Assembly (NCBI GenBank): GCA_046329555.1
Contig: JAXLUK010000001.1
Coordinates: forward strand, 248,001 to 312,000
Direction: 5' to 3'
DNA length: 64,000 nucleotides
Source of the DNA: UBA1941 sp046329555
GTDB lineage: Bacteria > Bacteroidota > Bacteroidia > Chitinophagales > LD1
In this document: positions 1 to 8,964 of the stretch, piece by piece
Position numbering within the stretch: position 1 is the stretch's first letter
Layout: every line of letters starts with the position of its first letter
Made by a program: the position numbers and the translations under genes
The notes under the pieces: generated by a model
What the model was told of the DNA's origin: nothing
Databases searched by the model: none
The model's input: only the letters and a program-made list of their open reading frames with translations

Positions 1-959
1 ATGTTGATCCAACCGGCGAATATATTTGTGCATCAGGGAAGTTGGCTGCTGTAATACCTGTTTATTCCTATAGCAAAATGTTGAAGGCCATTGAATCCAA
101 ATCATTTGATGGAGATTTTGATGGAATACCAGTAATAAAATATGAAGCCGCTTTAGATGGCGAAGTGGAAAAACCAGGCTTAGGCCCATTACACACTGAA
201 TTCGATGCTGATGGCCATGCATATACCTCATTTTTCGTTTCATCAGAAATTGTAAAATGGGATGTTAAGACTAAAAAAGTACTCGATCGTGCACCTACCT
301 ACTATTCTATTGGCCACCTTTGCGTACCAATGGGAGACAACATCAAACCTTACGGCAAATATGTAATCGCCTTAAACAAAATTACGAAAGACCGTTACTT
401 ACCTACCGGCCCTGAATTGTGCCAATCAGCGCAATTGTATTCCATTGAGGGCGAAAAAATGCAGCTGCTACTAGATTTCCCAACTATTGGAGAACCGCAT
501 TATGCACAGGCTTGTCCTGCCGATATCGTTACTCGGCACGAGGTTAAATTCTTCAAATTAGATGATAACAAGCACAAATATCTGGCAAAAACTGAAAAGG
601 ATGCCAAGGTAATTCGGCAAGGAAATGATGTACACATCTATATGACAGCAATCCGTTCCCATTTCACACCAGATAATATCGAAGGGGTTAAAGTAGGTGA
701 CAATGTTTACTTCCATGTTACCAACTTAGAGCAAGATTGGGATGTTCCCCATGGTTTTGCCGTTAAAGGAGCCAACAACGCAGAGTTACTCGTTTTGCCA
801 GGTGAGACACAAACCTTAAAATGGATACCTGACCGCCCTGGAATGTTCCCAATGTACTGCACGGACTTCTGCTCAGCCCTACATCAAGAAATGCAGGGAT
901 ACGTCCGCGTTTCTGCAGCCGGAAGTAGTACACCTCTAAAATTTTCAACAGGTGAATAA
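1..959 (+). CDS. nosZ: Nitrous oxide reductase NosZ, C-terminal part (5' truncated by window edge)
   Basis: Reduces N2O to N2 in the periplasm, the last step of denitrification. The frame is already open at base 3 (VDPTGEYICASGK...), so the start lies upstream and about 318 residues are visible. They cover the end of the beta-propeller and the cupredoxin CuA domain. CuA ligands are visible near the C-terminus: a His in DVPHGF (about base 750) and the cluster YCTDFCSALHQEM (about 856-895) with two Cys, His and Met. The sequence style and the downstream gene order resemble clade II (Sec-type) enzymes, but the signal peptide is outside the window, so clade is inferred. A terminator follows directly. 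Confidence 0.96.
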   Translation, partial: VDPTGEYICASGKLAAVIPVYSYSKMLKAIESKSFDGDFDGIPVIKYEAALDGEVEKPGLGPLHTEFDADGHAYTSFFVSSEIVKWDVKTKKVLDRAPTYYSIGHLCVPMGDNIKPYGKYVIALNKITKDRYLPTGPELCQSAQLYSIEGEKMQLLLDFPTIGEPHYAQACPADIVTRHEVKFFKLDDNKHKYLAKTEKDAKVIRQGNDVHIYMTAIRSHFTPDNIEGVKVGDNVYFHVTNLEQDWDVPHGFAVKGANNAELLVLPGETQTLKWIPDRPGMFPMYCTDFCSALHQEMQGYVRVSAAGSSTPLKFSTGE

Positions 960-980
960 ACTGGTTAATAGTTAACCCTG

Positions 981-1020
981 GGGGGAGACGGATATGCCTT
1001 ACCGCTCCCCCTTTTCTTTC
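981..1020 (+). terminator. Rho-independent terminator after nosZ
   Basis: GGGGGAG (981-987) pairs with CTCCCCC (1005-1011). The stem is extended by CGG (989-991) with CCG (1002-1004) across a bulged A. A T-rich run (TTTTCTTTC) follows. It lies 21 bases after the nosZ stop and ends 30 bases before the next gene, so it probably reduces expression of the downstream accessory genes relative to nosZ. Confidence 0.8.
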
Positions 1021-1049
1021 CTCACCCTTAAGCCCTATTAATATTTTGT

Positions 1050-1622
1050 ATGAAAAAAATAAAGCCCCTTACACAAATTTTACTATTCATTTGTGCCATC
1101 GCCATTATCCCCTCCAACTTCCTTTCAGTGTGGCAAATCCAATTAGAAGCACCACAATATCCGGAGGGATTAAAAATGGAAATATGGAGTTCCAAAATTT
1201 CCGGAGATATCGATAAAATAAACGGCCTTAACCACTACATTGGCATGTCGCAAATAAAAGAAGAAACCTTCCCTGAATTCAAATTGATGCCTTGGTTAAT
1301 ATGGATTATGGTAGCCTTGATAGGAGCCAGTGCAATAACAGGGAAACTGCGATTGCACATCGTTTCGGCGAGTTACCTGGTACTTTGCGGTATTTGGGGC
1401 ATTTATGATTTTTGGAAATGGGAATATGAGTATGGGCACAACCTGAACCCACATGCCGCCATTAAAATTCCCGGCATGGCGTATCAACCGCCTCTTTTTG
1501 GATGGAAGCAACTGCTTAATTTTCTGGCTGGTTCTTTTCCGGATATCGGCGGTTGGTTAATTATTATACCCAGCATTGTTGTTGTAGCACTTCTATTATT
1601 TGAATTATGGAGAAGAAAATAA
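1050..1622 (+). CDS. Uncharacterised membrane protein of the nos cluster
   Basis: 190 residues. There is a hydrophobic N-terminal segment (about 8-27), an extracytoplasmic stretch with a conserved-looking NHYIGM motif around residue 63, then hydrophobic segments near 80-100, 105-122 and 165-187, giving about four membrane spans. The gene lies between nosZ and nosL and overlaps nosL by 16 bases, so it is translationally linked to the NosZ maturation genes. I recall similar proteins in Bacteroidota nos loci but know of no assigned function. A role in copper-site assembly or electron delivery to NosZ is inferred only from position. No heme or CxxC motif is visible. Confidence 0.8.
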   Translation: MKKIKPLTQILLFICAIAIIPSNFLSVWQIQLEAPQYPEGLKMEIWSSKISGDIDKINGLNHYIGMSQIKEETFPEFKLMPWLIWIMVALIGASAITGKLRLHIVSASYLVLCGIWGIYDFWKWEYEYGHNLNPHAAIKIPGMAYQPPLFGWKQLLNFLAGSFPDIGGWLIIIPSIVVVALLLFELWRRK

Positions 1623-2041
1623 TTTACTTGTTGATGAGCATCTGCTTCATAACAGGTTGCAATAAAGAACCTGAGGCTATTAACTACGGTAAAGACAGTT
1701 GTGCATTTTGTAAAATGACCATCATGGACCGCAAATTTGGGTGCGAGTTAATTAGTATGAAGGGCAAAAAAATAAAATTTGATTGTATTGAGTGTATGAT
1801 AGATTACCTGCAAAGTGAAGACGATTTCATTCCATTTAAAACACTGGTAACTAACTACAATCACCCGGGGCATTTTATTAAAGCCGAAAACTCTTTCTTC
1901 CTGCACGGTGGCGAGGTTAAAAGTCCTATGGGTGGGAATATCTGCGCTTTCAACAAACGTGAAGATGCCGCATTCTACCAAAAATCACTGAATGGTGACA
2001 TACTCGATTGGTCAAAAGCAATTCAAATAAAGTTTGAATGA
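1607..2041 (+). CDS. nosL: NosL, copper-chaperone lipoprotein for NosZ
   Basis: 144 residues. An N-terminal lipoprotein signal ends in the lipobox FITGC (Cys18), so the mature protein is probably membrane-anchored outside the cytoplasm. CAFCKM (residues 32-37) and a later CIEC resemble the Cys/Met-rich copper region of NosL, and SPMGGNICAF matches the family C-terminal motif with its conserved Met. Known NosL proteins bind Cu(I) and supply the CuZ site of NosZ. The gene overlaps its upstream neighbour by 16 bases and nosD by 4 (ATGA), so it is part of a translationally coupled run. Confidence 0.93.
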   Translation: MEKKIIYLLMSICFITGCNKEPEAINYGKDSCAFCKMTIMDRKFGCELISMKGKKIKFDCIECMIDYLQSEDDFIPFKTLVTNYNHPGHFIKAENSFFLHGGEVKSPMGGNICAFNKREDAAFYQKSLNGDILDWSKAIQIKFE

Positions 2042-3276
2042 AACTCCCACTATTTTTAATTCTGTTAATTATAGGGAACCATTCCCTTGCAAAAAAAATT
2101 ATCTTAACACCAGCTAAGAATGCCCTTGTCCTCAATAGTGCTTTGAAAATAGCTGAACCATTTGATACGATCGTTCTAAAAGCAGGAGTTTATGATTGTA
2201 TTAATGAATGTATTAATAAACCGATAACTTTATTGGGTGAAAAAGGAGCCATCCTCGATGGGCATGAGCAAAACGAAGTTCTGGTTGTTACTGGACAAAA
2301 GGTCCGTATCTGCGGCCTTGAAATAAAAAATTCTAAATGCGGTAGTATCAAAGATTACGCTGGAATACGCGTTTTCCATACTGAAGATGTAACCATTGAG
2401 GAATGCCTATTGCAAAATACCTTCTTTGGCATTTACCTCAGTGATGTAAAGCGAGTAGTGATACGCAATTGCTCCAGTAAAGGCGCACACTTCGGGAAAA
2501 GCGATACAGGAAATGGCATTCACCTATGGAAATGTGATAGCATTTTAATAGAAAACAATACTTTTCAGGGACATCGCGATGGTATCTATCTGGAATTCGC
2601 AAAACACTGCCTGATTAAGAAGAACGCCTGTAGCAAGAATTTCAGGTATGGGCTACATTTCATGTTTTCAGACAATGACGAATACCGAAATAATCAGTTT
2701 ACAGAAAATGGTACGGGTGTTGCCGTGATGTATAGCCAAGGTGTCCATATGTTCAACAATATATTTGCAAACAATTGGGGCGATGCCTCGTATGGATTAC
2801 TCCTGAAGGACATGACTAATGGTATCATCCAGGGAAACACTTTTACCAACAATACGGTTGGCATCACTATGGAAGGTGGTAACAATATGCGCTTTACTTC
2901 AAATCGCTTTACTTTAAACGGATATGCAATTAAAGTGATGGCTAATTGCCGATTAGACACCTTCCGCTACAATTCATTTTATCAAAATACGTTTGATGCT
3001 GCAACCAACGGGGAATTACAGGATAATTTGTTTGAATTCAACTTTTGGGATAAATACGAAGGGTATGACCTCAACCGGGACGGATTTGGAGATGTACCTT
3101 ACCGGCCGGTCAGCTTGTATGCCGTATTAGTAGAAAAGCTTCCTTTTGCCATAATGTTAATCCGTAGCTTCACCATTGATGTTATCAACCGCGCGGAACG
3201 GAGTATCCCAAGCTTGTTGCCGGAAACGTTTGTTGATATTAAACCATTAATGAAGAAAATCAAAACCCATGATTAG
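2038..3276 (+). CDS. nosD: NosD, periplasmic right-handed beta-helix copper-site maturation protein
   Basis: 412 residues, close to the usual NosD length. A signal peptide (about residues 1-18, ending HSLA) is followed by repeated CASH/parallel beta-helix turns, seen as recurring patterns such as GIYL, NGIHLW, DGIYLEF, YGLHFMFS and VGITMEGG, then a short C-terminal tail. NosD works with the NosFY ABC transporter in assembling the CuZ centre of NosZ. It overlaps nosL by 4 bases and nosF by 8, which fits one coupled nosLDFY unit. Confidence 0.95.
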   Translation: MKLPLFLILLIIGNHSLAKKIILTPAKNALVLNSALKIAEPFDTIVLKAGVYDCINECINKPITLLGEKGAILDGHEQNEVLVVTGQKVRICGLEIKNSKCGSIKDYAGIRVFHTEDVTIEECLLQNTFFGIYLSDVKRVVIRNCSSKGAHFGKSDTGNGIHLWKCDSILIENNTFQGHRDGIYLEFAKHCLIKKNACSKNFRYGLHFMFSDNDEYRNNQFTENGTGVAVMYSQGVHMFNNIFANNWGDASYGLLLKDMTNGIIQGNTFTNNTVGITMEGGNNMRFTSNRFTLNGYAIKVMANCRLDTFRYNSFYQNTFDAATNGELQDNLFEFNFWDKYEGYDLNRDGFGDVPYRPVSLYAVLVEKLPFAIMLIRSFTIDVINRAERSIPSLLPETFVDIKPLMKKIKTHD

Positions 3277-3982
3277 TGTCTCTATACTAGAAAAGTCGTA
3301 TGGGGAACTGCCGGTACTTAAAGGCATTTCTGCAGATTTACAGCCAGGCGAAGCGGTAGTCATCATTGGACCAAATGGCTCTGGAAAAACTACTTTCATT
3401 AAGAGTATTTTAGGAATGATCATTCCAGATAAAGGTCAAATTATTTGTAATGGTCAAAACACCAACAACAATCATCAATACCGGACTTACATCGGATACA
3501 TGCCCCAAATTGGACATTATCCGGAGAACATGAAAATCGGGCAGTTGTTTAATATGATGAAAGACCTCCGCCCGCAGGCTTCAGGGTATGACGAAGAGCT
3601 GCTCGAGCTCTTCGGCCTGCGCACTATGTTCCATAAAACGATGCGCACGCTTTCCGGTGGAACTACCCAAAAAGTAAGCGCGGCTCTGGCCTTTTTGTTC
3701 CAGCCCAGGATACTGATTTTAGATGAGCCAACAGCAGGTCTCGATCCGGTAGCCGCTGAGATTCTGAAATCCAAAATCACGAAAGCCAAATCGCAAGGAT
3801 GCCTCATCGTTGTTACCTCTCACATCATGAGTGAAGTGGAAGAGATTGCCGATCGTGTATTGTACCTGCATGAAGGCAAAATTCAGTTCTTTAACACTGT
3901 AGCCACGCTTAAACAACTGACCTCTGAGGAACGCCTGGGAAGAGCCATAGCCAAATTAATGACCACCGTTAATCATGCTTAA
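3269..3982 (+). CDS. nosF: NosF, ABC transporter ATPase for NosZ maturation
   Basis: 237 residues, a single nucleotide-binding domain. Walker A is GPNGSGKTT (residues 34-42), the Q-loop region is YMPQIGHYP, the signature is LSGGT, and Walker B is ILILDEPTAGLDP, followed by the switch His in TSHIMSE. It should pair with the membrane protein NosY encoded next to form the NosDFY complex. It overlaps nosD by 8 bases and nosY by 8 bases. Confidence 0.95.
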   Translation: MISVSILEKSYGELPVLKGISADLQPGEAVVIIGPNGSGKTTFIKSILGMIIPDKGQIICNGQNTNNNHQYRTYIGYMPQIGHYPENMKIGQLFNMMKDLRPQASGYDEELLELFGLRTMFHKTMRTLSGGTTQKVSAALAFLFQPRILILDEPTAGLDPVAAEILKSKITKAKSQGCLIVVTSHIMSEVEEIADRVLYLHEGKIQFFNTVATLKQLTSEERLGRAIAKLMTTVNHA

Positions 3983-4742
3983 GATTACCAAGTATATTGC
4001 CTACGATATTTTACGAAGCAGGGTATTAATTGCTTATACCATCTTTCTGTGGTTAATTGCCATGGCACTATTCGCATTCGAAAGTGATTCATCCAGAAGC
4101 GTAGCCAGCTTATTAAGCATTGTATTGATTATAGTGCCTATGGTGAGTATCATTTTTGCCACCACCTATTTTTACAACTCCTATCAATTTATTGAACTCT
4201 TGGCAGCGCAACCCATTCAGCGACGGGTTATTATTTTAGGCGCCTTTTCCGGCGTATCAATTTCACTATTGCTTTCCTTTTCATTTGGAATAGGAATACC
4301 GGTGCTCTTGTATTCGCTCAATACTATCGGATTCGTCCTTTTAGTCTCGGGATGCAGCCTCACGCTCATTTTCACCGCTATCGCCTTTTTGGTGGCGGTG
4401 CACATCGATGATAAGGCAAAAGGAATCGGACTGGCAATGATGGCTTGGTTTTATTTTGGCGTTATCTACGACGCCTTGGTTTTGGCTATTCTTTTTGCCT
4501 TTAGCGAATATCCGCTTGAAAAAGCAGTGGTAGCGTTAGCTTCCTTTAATCCAATAGATTTGGTTAGAATTTTGGTTCTAATGAAGTTAGATGTTAGTGC
4601 CTTAATGGGATTCACAGGTGCCGTTTATAAGGAGTTTTTCGGCACTTTTTCTGGTTTCTTGTACATTTCAGTAGTGCTAAGCCTTTGGCTTTTAGTGCCA
4701 TTAGTATTTACTGTGAGGCGCTTTAGCTTAAAGAACATTTAG
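3975..4742 (+). CDS. nosY: NosY, ABC transporter permease for NosZ maturation
   Basis: 255 residues with about six hydrophobic helices (around residues 17-35, 40-65, 85-110, 115-140, 150-180 and 225-250), the pattern of ABC-2-type permeases. Position after nosF with an 8-base overlap and the order nosD-F-Y identify it as NosY. It is the last gene of the nos run. The next gene has its own promoter 64 bases downstream, so the nos unit seems to end here, although no hairpin terminator is visible. Confidence 0.92.
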   Translation: MLKITKYIAYDILRSRVLIAYTIFLWLIAMALFAFESDSSRSVASLLSIVLIIVPMVSIIFATTYFYNSYQFIELLAAQPIQRRVIILGAFSGVSISLLLSFSFGIGIPVLLYSLNTIGFVLLVSGCSLTLIFTAIAFLVAVHIDDKAKGIGLAMMAWFYFGVIYDALVLAILFAFSEYPLEKAVVALASFNPIDLVRILVLMKLDVSALMGFTGAVYKEFFGTFSGFLYISVVLSLWLLVPLVFTVRRFSLKNI

Positions 4743-4805
4743 TTCTTTAACAATGTGGCATGCACTATCCTAATCTATATGCATCCCTATGACAATGAAT
4801 CATTA

Positions 4806-4834
4806 TTGCATCTTGTTTACTCTTGTTACTATTG
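4806..4834 (+). promoter_or_regulatory. Bacteroidota-type promoter of the efflux operon
   Basis: TTG at 4806-4808 and TACTATTG at 4827-4834, separated by 18 bases, approximate the Bacteroidota -33/-7 elements (TTG and TAnnTTTG). The box lies upstream of ATG 4859 but inside the longer reading frame that would start at 4823, which argues that the adaptor gene starts at 4859. Confidence 0.5.
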
Positions 4835-4858
4835 CAGGCGTTTATCGACGCCGGCATT

Positions 4859-5899
4859 ATGAAACAACACGGATTACTTCCCGTAATGGCTTGCTTGCTA
4901 TTACTCTCAGCTTGTAAAGGGAAAAACAGCGAGCCGCCGCCGGCCACCATGCCGGTAGCCAATATCACCGGGTACGTTGTTTCTCCCGAAAAGATGGAGC
5001 ATAGCGTAGAAGCTTCTGGAACCATCATTCCGTTAGAAGAAACAGAATTACATCCTGAAATTTCGGGCCGCATCACCTTCCTTCAAATTCCGGAAGGACT
5101 AGCCGTAGCGGCAGGAACACTATTGGTAAAACTATATGACGCCGACCTACAGGCGCAACTGAAAAAACTGCAGGTTCAACTAAAAATCAATCAGGATATT
5201 GCTGCCCGTCAGCAGAAATTACTGGCTATTAATGGCGTTAGCCAGCAAGATGCCGAATTAGCCAACTTAACCGTAAGCAATACAGCCGCCGATATTGATT
5301 TGGTTAAAGCGCAAATTGCGAAAACAGAAATTCGCGCGCCGTTTTCAGGCGTGATTGGCTTGCGTAAGGTGAGCGTTGGCGCCATGGTTACCCCAACTAC
5401 GGCCATTGCCACTATTCGGGCCACCGGAACACTGAAACTCGATTTCAGCGTACCGGAACAATACAGCAGTCTGGTAAAGGTGGGTGATCAGGTGCGCTTT
5501 AAAACCGCAGGCAGCGATTCGCTGTTCACCGCGCGCGTGATAGCCAACGAGCGCCAGGTTGCTGAAAGTACCCGCAATATGAATGTGCGCGCCACCATTC
5601 TTCCCCATACGCCCATGCCTACACCAGGCTCGTATGCGTTGGTGCATCTGGAGTTGAGCGAAAGTCAGTCGGCACTGATGGTGCCTACCGAAGCCATCAT
5701 CCCCGCAGCCAGAGATAAAAGCGTGATTGTATCGCGCGGCGGAAAGGCCGAAATGGTGAAAGTAAAAACCGGTACCCGCTCCAGCAATAAAATAGAGGTG
5801 AAAGAGGGTTTGATGCCGGGCGATACGGTGGTTACTACCGGCATACTTTTCATCAAGCCAGGGGCTACATTGAAGTTCAATACCATTCGACACACATGA
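4859..5899 (+). CDS. RND efflux periplasmic adaptor (membrane fusion protein), lipoprotein
   Basis: 346 residues. I chose ATG 4859 because it gives a clean lipoprotein signal (MKQHGLLPVMACLLLLSAC, lipobox LSAC) and lies downstream of the probable promoter; an in-frame ATG at 4823 would add 12 unlikely residues. The layout is that of HlyD/AcrA-like adaptors: a biotinyl-lipoyl half-motif (GRITFLQIPEGLAVAAGT), a short alpha-hairpin, the second half (IRAPFSGVIGLRKVSVGAM), a beta-barrel and a membrane-proximal domain. It links the inner-membrane pump with the outer-membrane channel and overlaps the pump gene by 4 bases. Confidence 0.94.
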   Translation: MKQHGLLPVMACLLLLSACKGKNSEPPPATMPVANITGYVVSPEKMEHSVEASGTIIPLEETELHPEISGRITFLQIPEGLAVAAGTLLVKLYDADLQAQLKKLQVQLKINQDIAARQQKLLAINGVSQQDAELANLTVSNTAADIDLVKAQIAKTEIRAPFSGVIGLRKVSVGAMVTPTTAIATIRATGTLKLDFSVPEQYSSLVKVGDQVRFKTAGSDSLFTARVIANERQVAESTRNMNVRATILPHTPMPTPGSYALVHLELSESQSALMVPTEAIIPAARDKSVIVSRGGKAEMVKVKTGTRSSNKIEVKEGLMPGDTVVTTGILFIKPGATLKFNTIRHT

Positions 5900-8800
5900 C
5901 ACTAGCCGAATTACCTGTGCGCCGGCCGGTGCTGGCGACTGTGATGAGCATTGTCATCCTGCTTTTTGGTGTCATTGGTTATACCTTTCTTGGGGTTAGA
6001 GAGTATCCAGCTATTGATCCGCCCACCATTAGCGTGCGCACTTCATACACCGGTGCCAATGCCGATATTGTAGAATCGCAGATTACCGAACCACTGGAAA
6101 AAGCAATCAACGGGATTTCGGGAATTCGCTCTATTTCTTCTTCATCCGCTTTAGGCAACAGTAATATTACCGTGGAGTTTAATTTGGGCGTAGATCTGGA
6201 TCAGGCGGCCAATGATGTACGCGATAAAGTGTCGCAGGCCGGAAGGAATCTGCCGCAGGATATTGATGCGCCACCGGTAGTAGCCAAGGCTGATGCCAAC
6301 GGCGATCCCATTATTTTTATGCCGGTGCAAAGCACCACGCGGAATTCCGTACAACTCACCGAATTTGCAGAAAATGTATTGCAGGAAAAACTGCAAACCA
6401 TTCCCGGCGTAAGTGCGGTTAATATTTTTGGTTCAAAAAGGCCGAGTATGCGCCTTTGGATTAAGCCGCAACAATTAGCGGCTTATCAACTCACCTTGCC
6501 AGATGTAATTGCCGCGCTTAACCGCGAGAACGTAGAACTACCAGCGGGCAAGGTTCGCGGTGAAAGTACCGAGTTAGTGGTTAAAACATCCGGGCGTTTG
6601 TATACGGAAGAAGACTTCAATAATCTCATCATCAGCCAGAACAACCAGCAGGTCATCCGCTTCCGTGATATTGGCGAAGCGGTAATTGGTCCGGAGCTGG
6701 AAGAAACGGCGATGAAGAAAAACAATGTGCCCGGTGTGGCATTGGCATTGTTACCACAGCCCGGTGCCAACTACATTGAAATCGCCAATGAATTCTATAA
6801 GCGCTATCGCGATATTCAAAAAGATTTACCGAAGGATATCATTCTGGATATCGGTATCGACAAAACACGTTTCGTTAGAAAAGCCATTGAGGAAGTTTCA
6901 GAAACCATCTTTATTGCCTTCTTCCTGGTAGTTATCATTGTGTACCTGTTCTTCCGCGATTGGGTGATTGCGGTACGGCCGCTTATTGATATTCCCGTTT
7001 CGCTGATTGGCGCCTTCTTCATCATGTATGTTTTTGGCTTTTCCATCAACATTCTCACCCTGCTGGCCATTGTGCTGGCCACGGGATTGGTGGTAGATGA
7101 CGGCATTGTAGTGACCGAAAACATTTTCAAAAAAATGGAAGAAGGCATGTCGAAGATGGATGCTGCTATTGAAGGCACCAAAGAAATTTTCTTCGCTGTT
7201 ATTGCCACTTCCATTACGCTTGCCGTGGTTTTCATTCCGGTTATTTTCCTTCAGGGATTTACAGGCCGGTTGTTCCGCGAGTTTGGGATTGTAGTGGCCG
7301 GTGCCGTTTTGATTTCAGCATTTGTTTCGCTCACCCTTACCCCCATGCTGAATGTCAAACTCGCGCGCAGCCACACCCGCCGCTCCCGGTTTTACGAGTT
7401 AACAGAACCTTTTTTTGTTGGTTTGGAACAGCGATATCGCAGTTCGCTACAGGCGTTTATGCGCTTGCGGTGGCTGCCTGTATTCATGCTAATTGGATGT
7501 ATTGCCATCATTGGCGTGTTGATGAATACCTTACAATCAGAATTAGCCCCTTTAGAAGACCGCAGTATCATTCGTTCGCCGGTAACCTTACCCGAAGGAA
7601 CCGACTACGATGTGACAGAGCAAGTGATGGACCGACTGGCGCAGACGTATATGGACTCCTTAACTGGCTACAAAGCTGTGTTTAGTATCATTGCGCCATC
7701 ATTCAACGGCGTGGGTGCCACCAACAGCGGCTTTGTCAGCACCATGCTCAAGGACCCAACTGAAAGACCCGTAACCCAATTCCAGATTTATGAAAAGATG
7801 AATCGCCTGGTAAAAGGTTTTCCGGAAGGAAGAATTTTCCCTAATCAGGAACAAACTATTTCTACCTCGCTGGCCAGCGGCTCTCAGCTACCGGTACAAT
7901 TCATCATTCAAAACCTTGATTTCAAAAAGATAGAATCCGTGCTGCCCAAATTCATTGACAAGGCGAGAAAAAATCCGGTTTTCGGTAACGTTGATGTGAA
8001 TCTGAAATTCAACAAACCAGAATTATTGGTGAGTATCAACCGCATGAAGGCTACGGATCTTGGTGTTAGTGTAAAAGATATCAGCAACACCTTGCAACTG
8101 GCATATAGCGGCGGCCGCATCGGCTATTTTACCAGAAACGGCAAACAGTACCAGGTGATTGGTCAGGTAGATCGGGAAAACCGAAATACACCGGTGAACT
8201 TAAAATCGCTGTATGTCAGAAATGGCAAGGGCGATATGATTCAACTGGATAACCTGGTTACCGTTACAGAAAGTAGTGAGCCGCCTACCCTGTTCCATTA
8301 CAACCGATATAAAAGTGCAACGGTTTCGGCTTCGCTGGCCCCGGGCAAAACATTGGGCGAAGGCATTCAAACCATGCGTGATTTAGCGAAGGACATGCTG
8401 GATGAATCATTCACCACCGACTTAGGCGGCACCTCGCGCGACTTTGCGGAAAGTTCTTCAAATACCTCATTTGCCTTTTTGTTGGCGCTGGTGTTGATTT
8501 ATCTTATTCTTGCCGCACAGTTTGAGAGTTTCCGCGATCCGCTCATCATTATGTTCACCGTGCCGCTAGCTATTGCCGGTGCCTTGCTATCGTTGTTCAT
8601 TTTCGATCAAACGCTGAACATCTTCTCCCAAATTGGGATGATTATGTTGATCGGATTAGTGACCAAGAACGGTATTCTCATCGTTGAATTCGCAAACCAA
8701 AAGCAAGAAAACGGACTGAAACGTTTACAGGCTGTTCAGGAAGCAGCGGCGGCGCGTTTGAGACCTATTCTGATGACCTCACTGGCAACCATTCTGGGTG

Positions 8801-8964
8801 CCATGCCTATTGCCCTGGCTTTAGGTTCAGGCTCAAGAAGTAGAATACCGTTGGGTGTAGTAATTGTAGGGGGCTTAATGTTTTCGTTACTACTCACCTT
8901 GTACGTCATTCCCGGCATGTACGCCTTATTAGCCCACCAACAACATCAAGATGAGGAAGTATAA
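5896..8964 (+). CDS. RND family efflux pump, HAE1 type (inner membrane)
   Basis: 1022 residues, the normal length for AcrB-like pumps. N-terminal helix with the family start (RRPVLATVMSIVILLFGVIG), two large periplasmic loops, and two sets of transmembrane helices around residues 340-540 and 855-1010. The proton-relay region GLVVDDGIVVTENIFKKMEE contains the paired Asp expected in helix 4. RND pumps exchange protons for drugs, solvents or other amphiphiles; the substrate cannot be told from sequence. Overlaps of 4 bases upstream and 14 bases downstream indicate one operon with adaptor and outer-membrane factor. Confidence 0.96.
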   Translation: MTLAELPVRRPVLATVMSIVILLFGVIGYTFLGVREYPAIDPPTISVRTSYTGANADIVESQITEPLEKAINGISGIRSISSSSALGNSNITVEFNLGVDLDQAANDVRDKVSQAGRNLPQDIDAPPVVAKADANGDPIIFMPVQSTTRNSVQLTEFAENVLQEKLQTIPGVSAVNIFGSKRPSMRLWIKPQQLAAYQLTLPDVIAALNRENVELPAGKVRGESTELVVKTSGRLYTEEDFNNLIISQNNQQVIRFRDIGEAVIGPELEETAMKKNNVPGVALALLPQPGANYIEIANEFYKRYRDIQKDLPKDIILDIGIDKTRFVRKAIEEVSETIFIAFFLVVIIVYLFFRDWVIAVRPLIDIPVSLIGAFFIMYVFGFSINILTLLAIVLATGLVVDDGIVVTENIFKKMEEGMSKMDAAIEGTKEIFFAVIATSITLAVVFIPVIFLQGFTGRLFREFGIVVAGAVLISAFVSLTLTPMLNVKLARSHTRRSRFYELTEPFFVGLEQRYRSSLQAFMRLRWLPVFMLIGCIAIIGVLMNTLQSELAPLEDRSIIRSPVTLPEGTDYDVTEQVMDRLAQTYMDSLTGYKAVFSIIAPSFNGVGATNSGFVSTMLKDPTERPVTQFQIYEKMNRLVKGFPEGRIFPNQEQTISTSLASGSQLPVQFIIQNLDFKKIESVLPKFIDKARKNPVFGNVDVNLKFNKPELLVSINRMKATDLGVSVKDISNTLQLAYSGGRIGYFTRNGKQYQVIGQVDRENRNTPVNLKSLYVRNGKGDMIQLDNLVTVTESSEPPTLFHYNRYKSATVSASLAPGKTLGEGIQTMRDLAKDMLDESFTTDLGGTSRDFAESSSNTSFAFLLALVLIYLILAAQFESFRDPLIIMFTVPLAIAGALLSLFIFDQTLNIFSQIGMIMLIGLVTKNGILIVEFANQKQENGLKRLQAVQEAAAARLRPILMTSLATILGAMPIALALGSGSRSRIPLGVVIVGGLMFSLLLTLYVIPGMYALLAHQQHQDEEV

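Noticed and set aside
5345..5902. 185-codon minus-strand ORF opposite the efflux adaptor
   Set aside because: Antisense shadow of a clearly coding gene; His/Gly-rich composition without domain signals.
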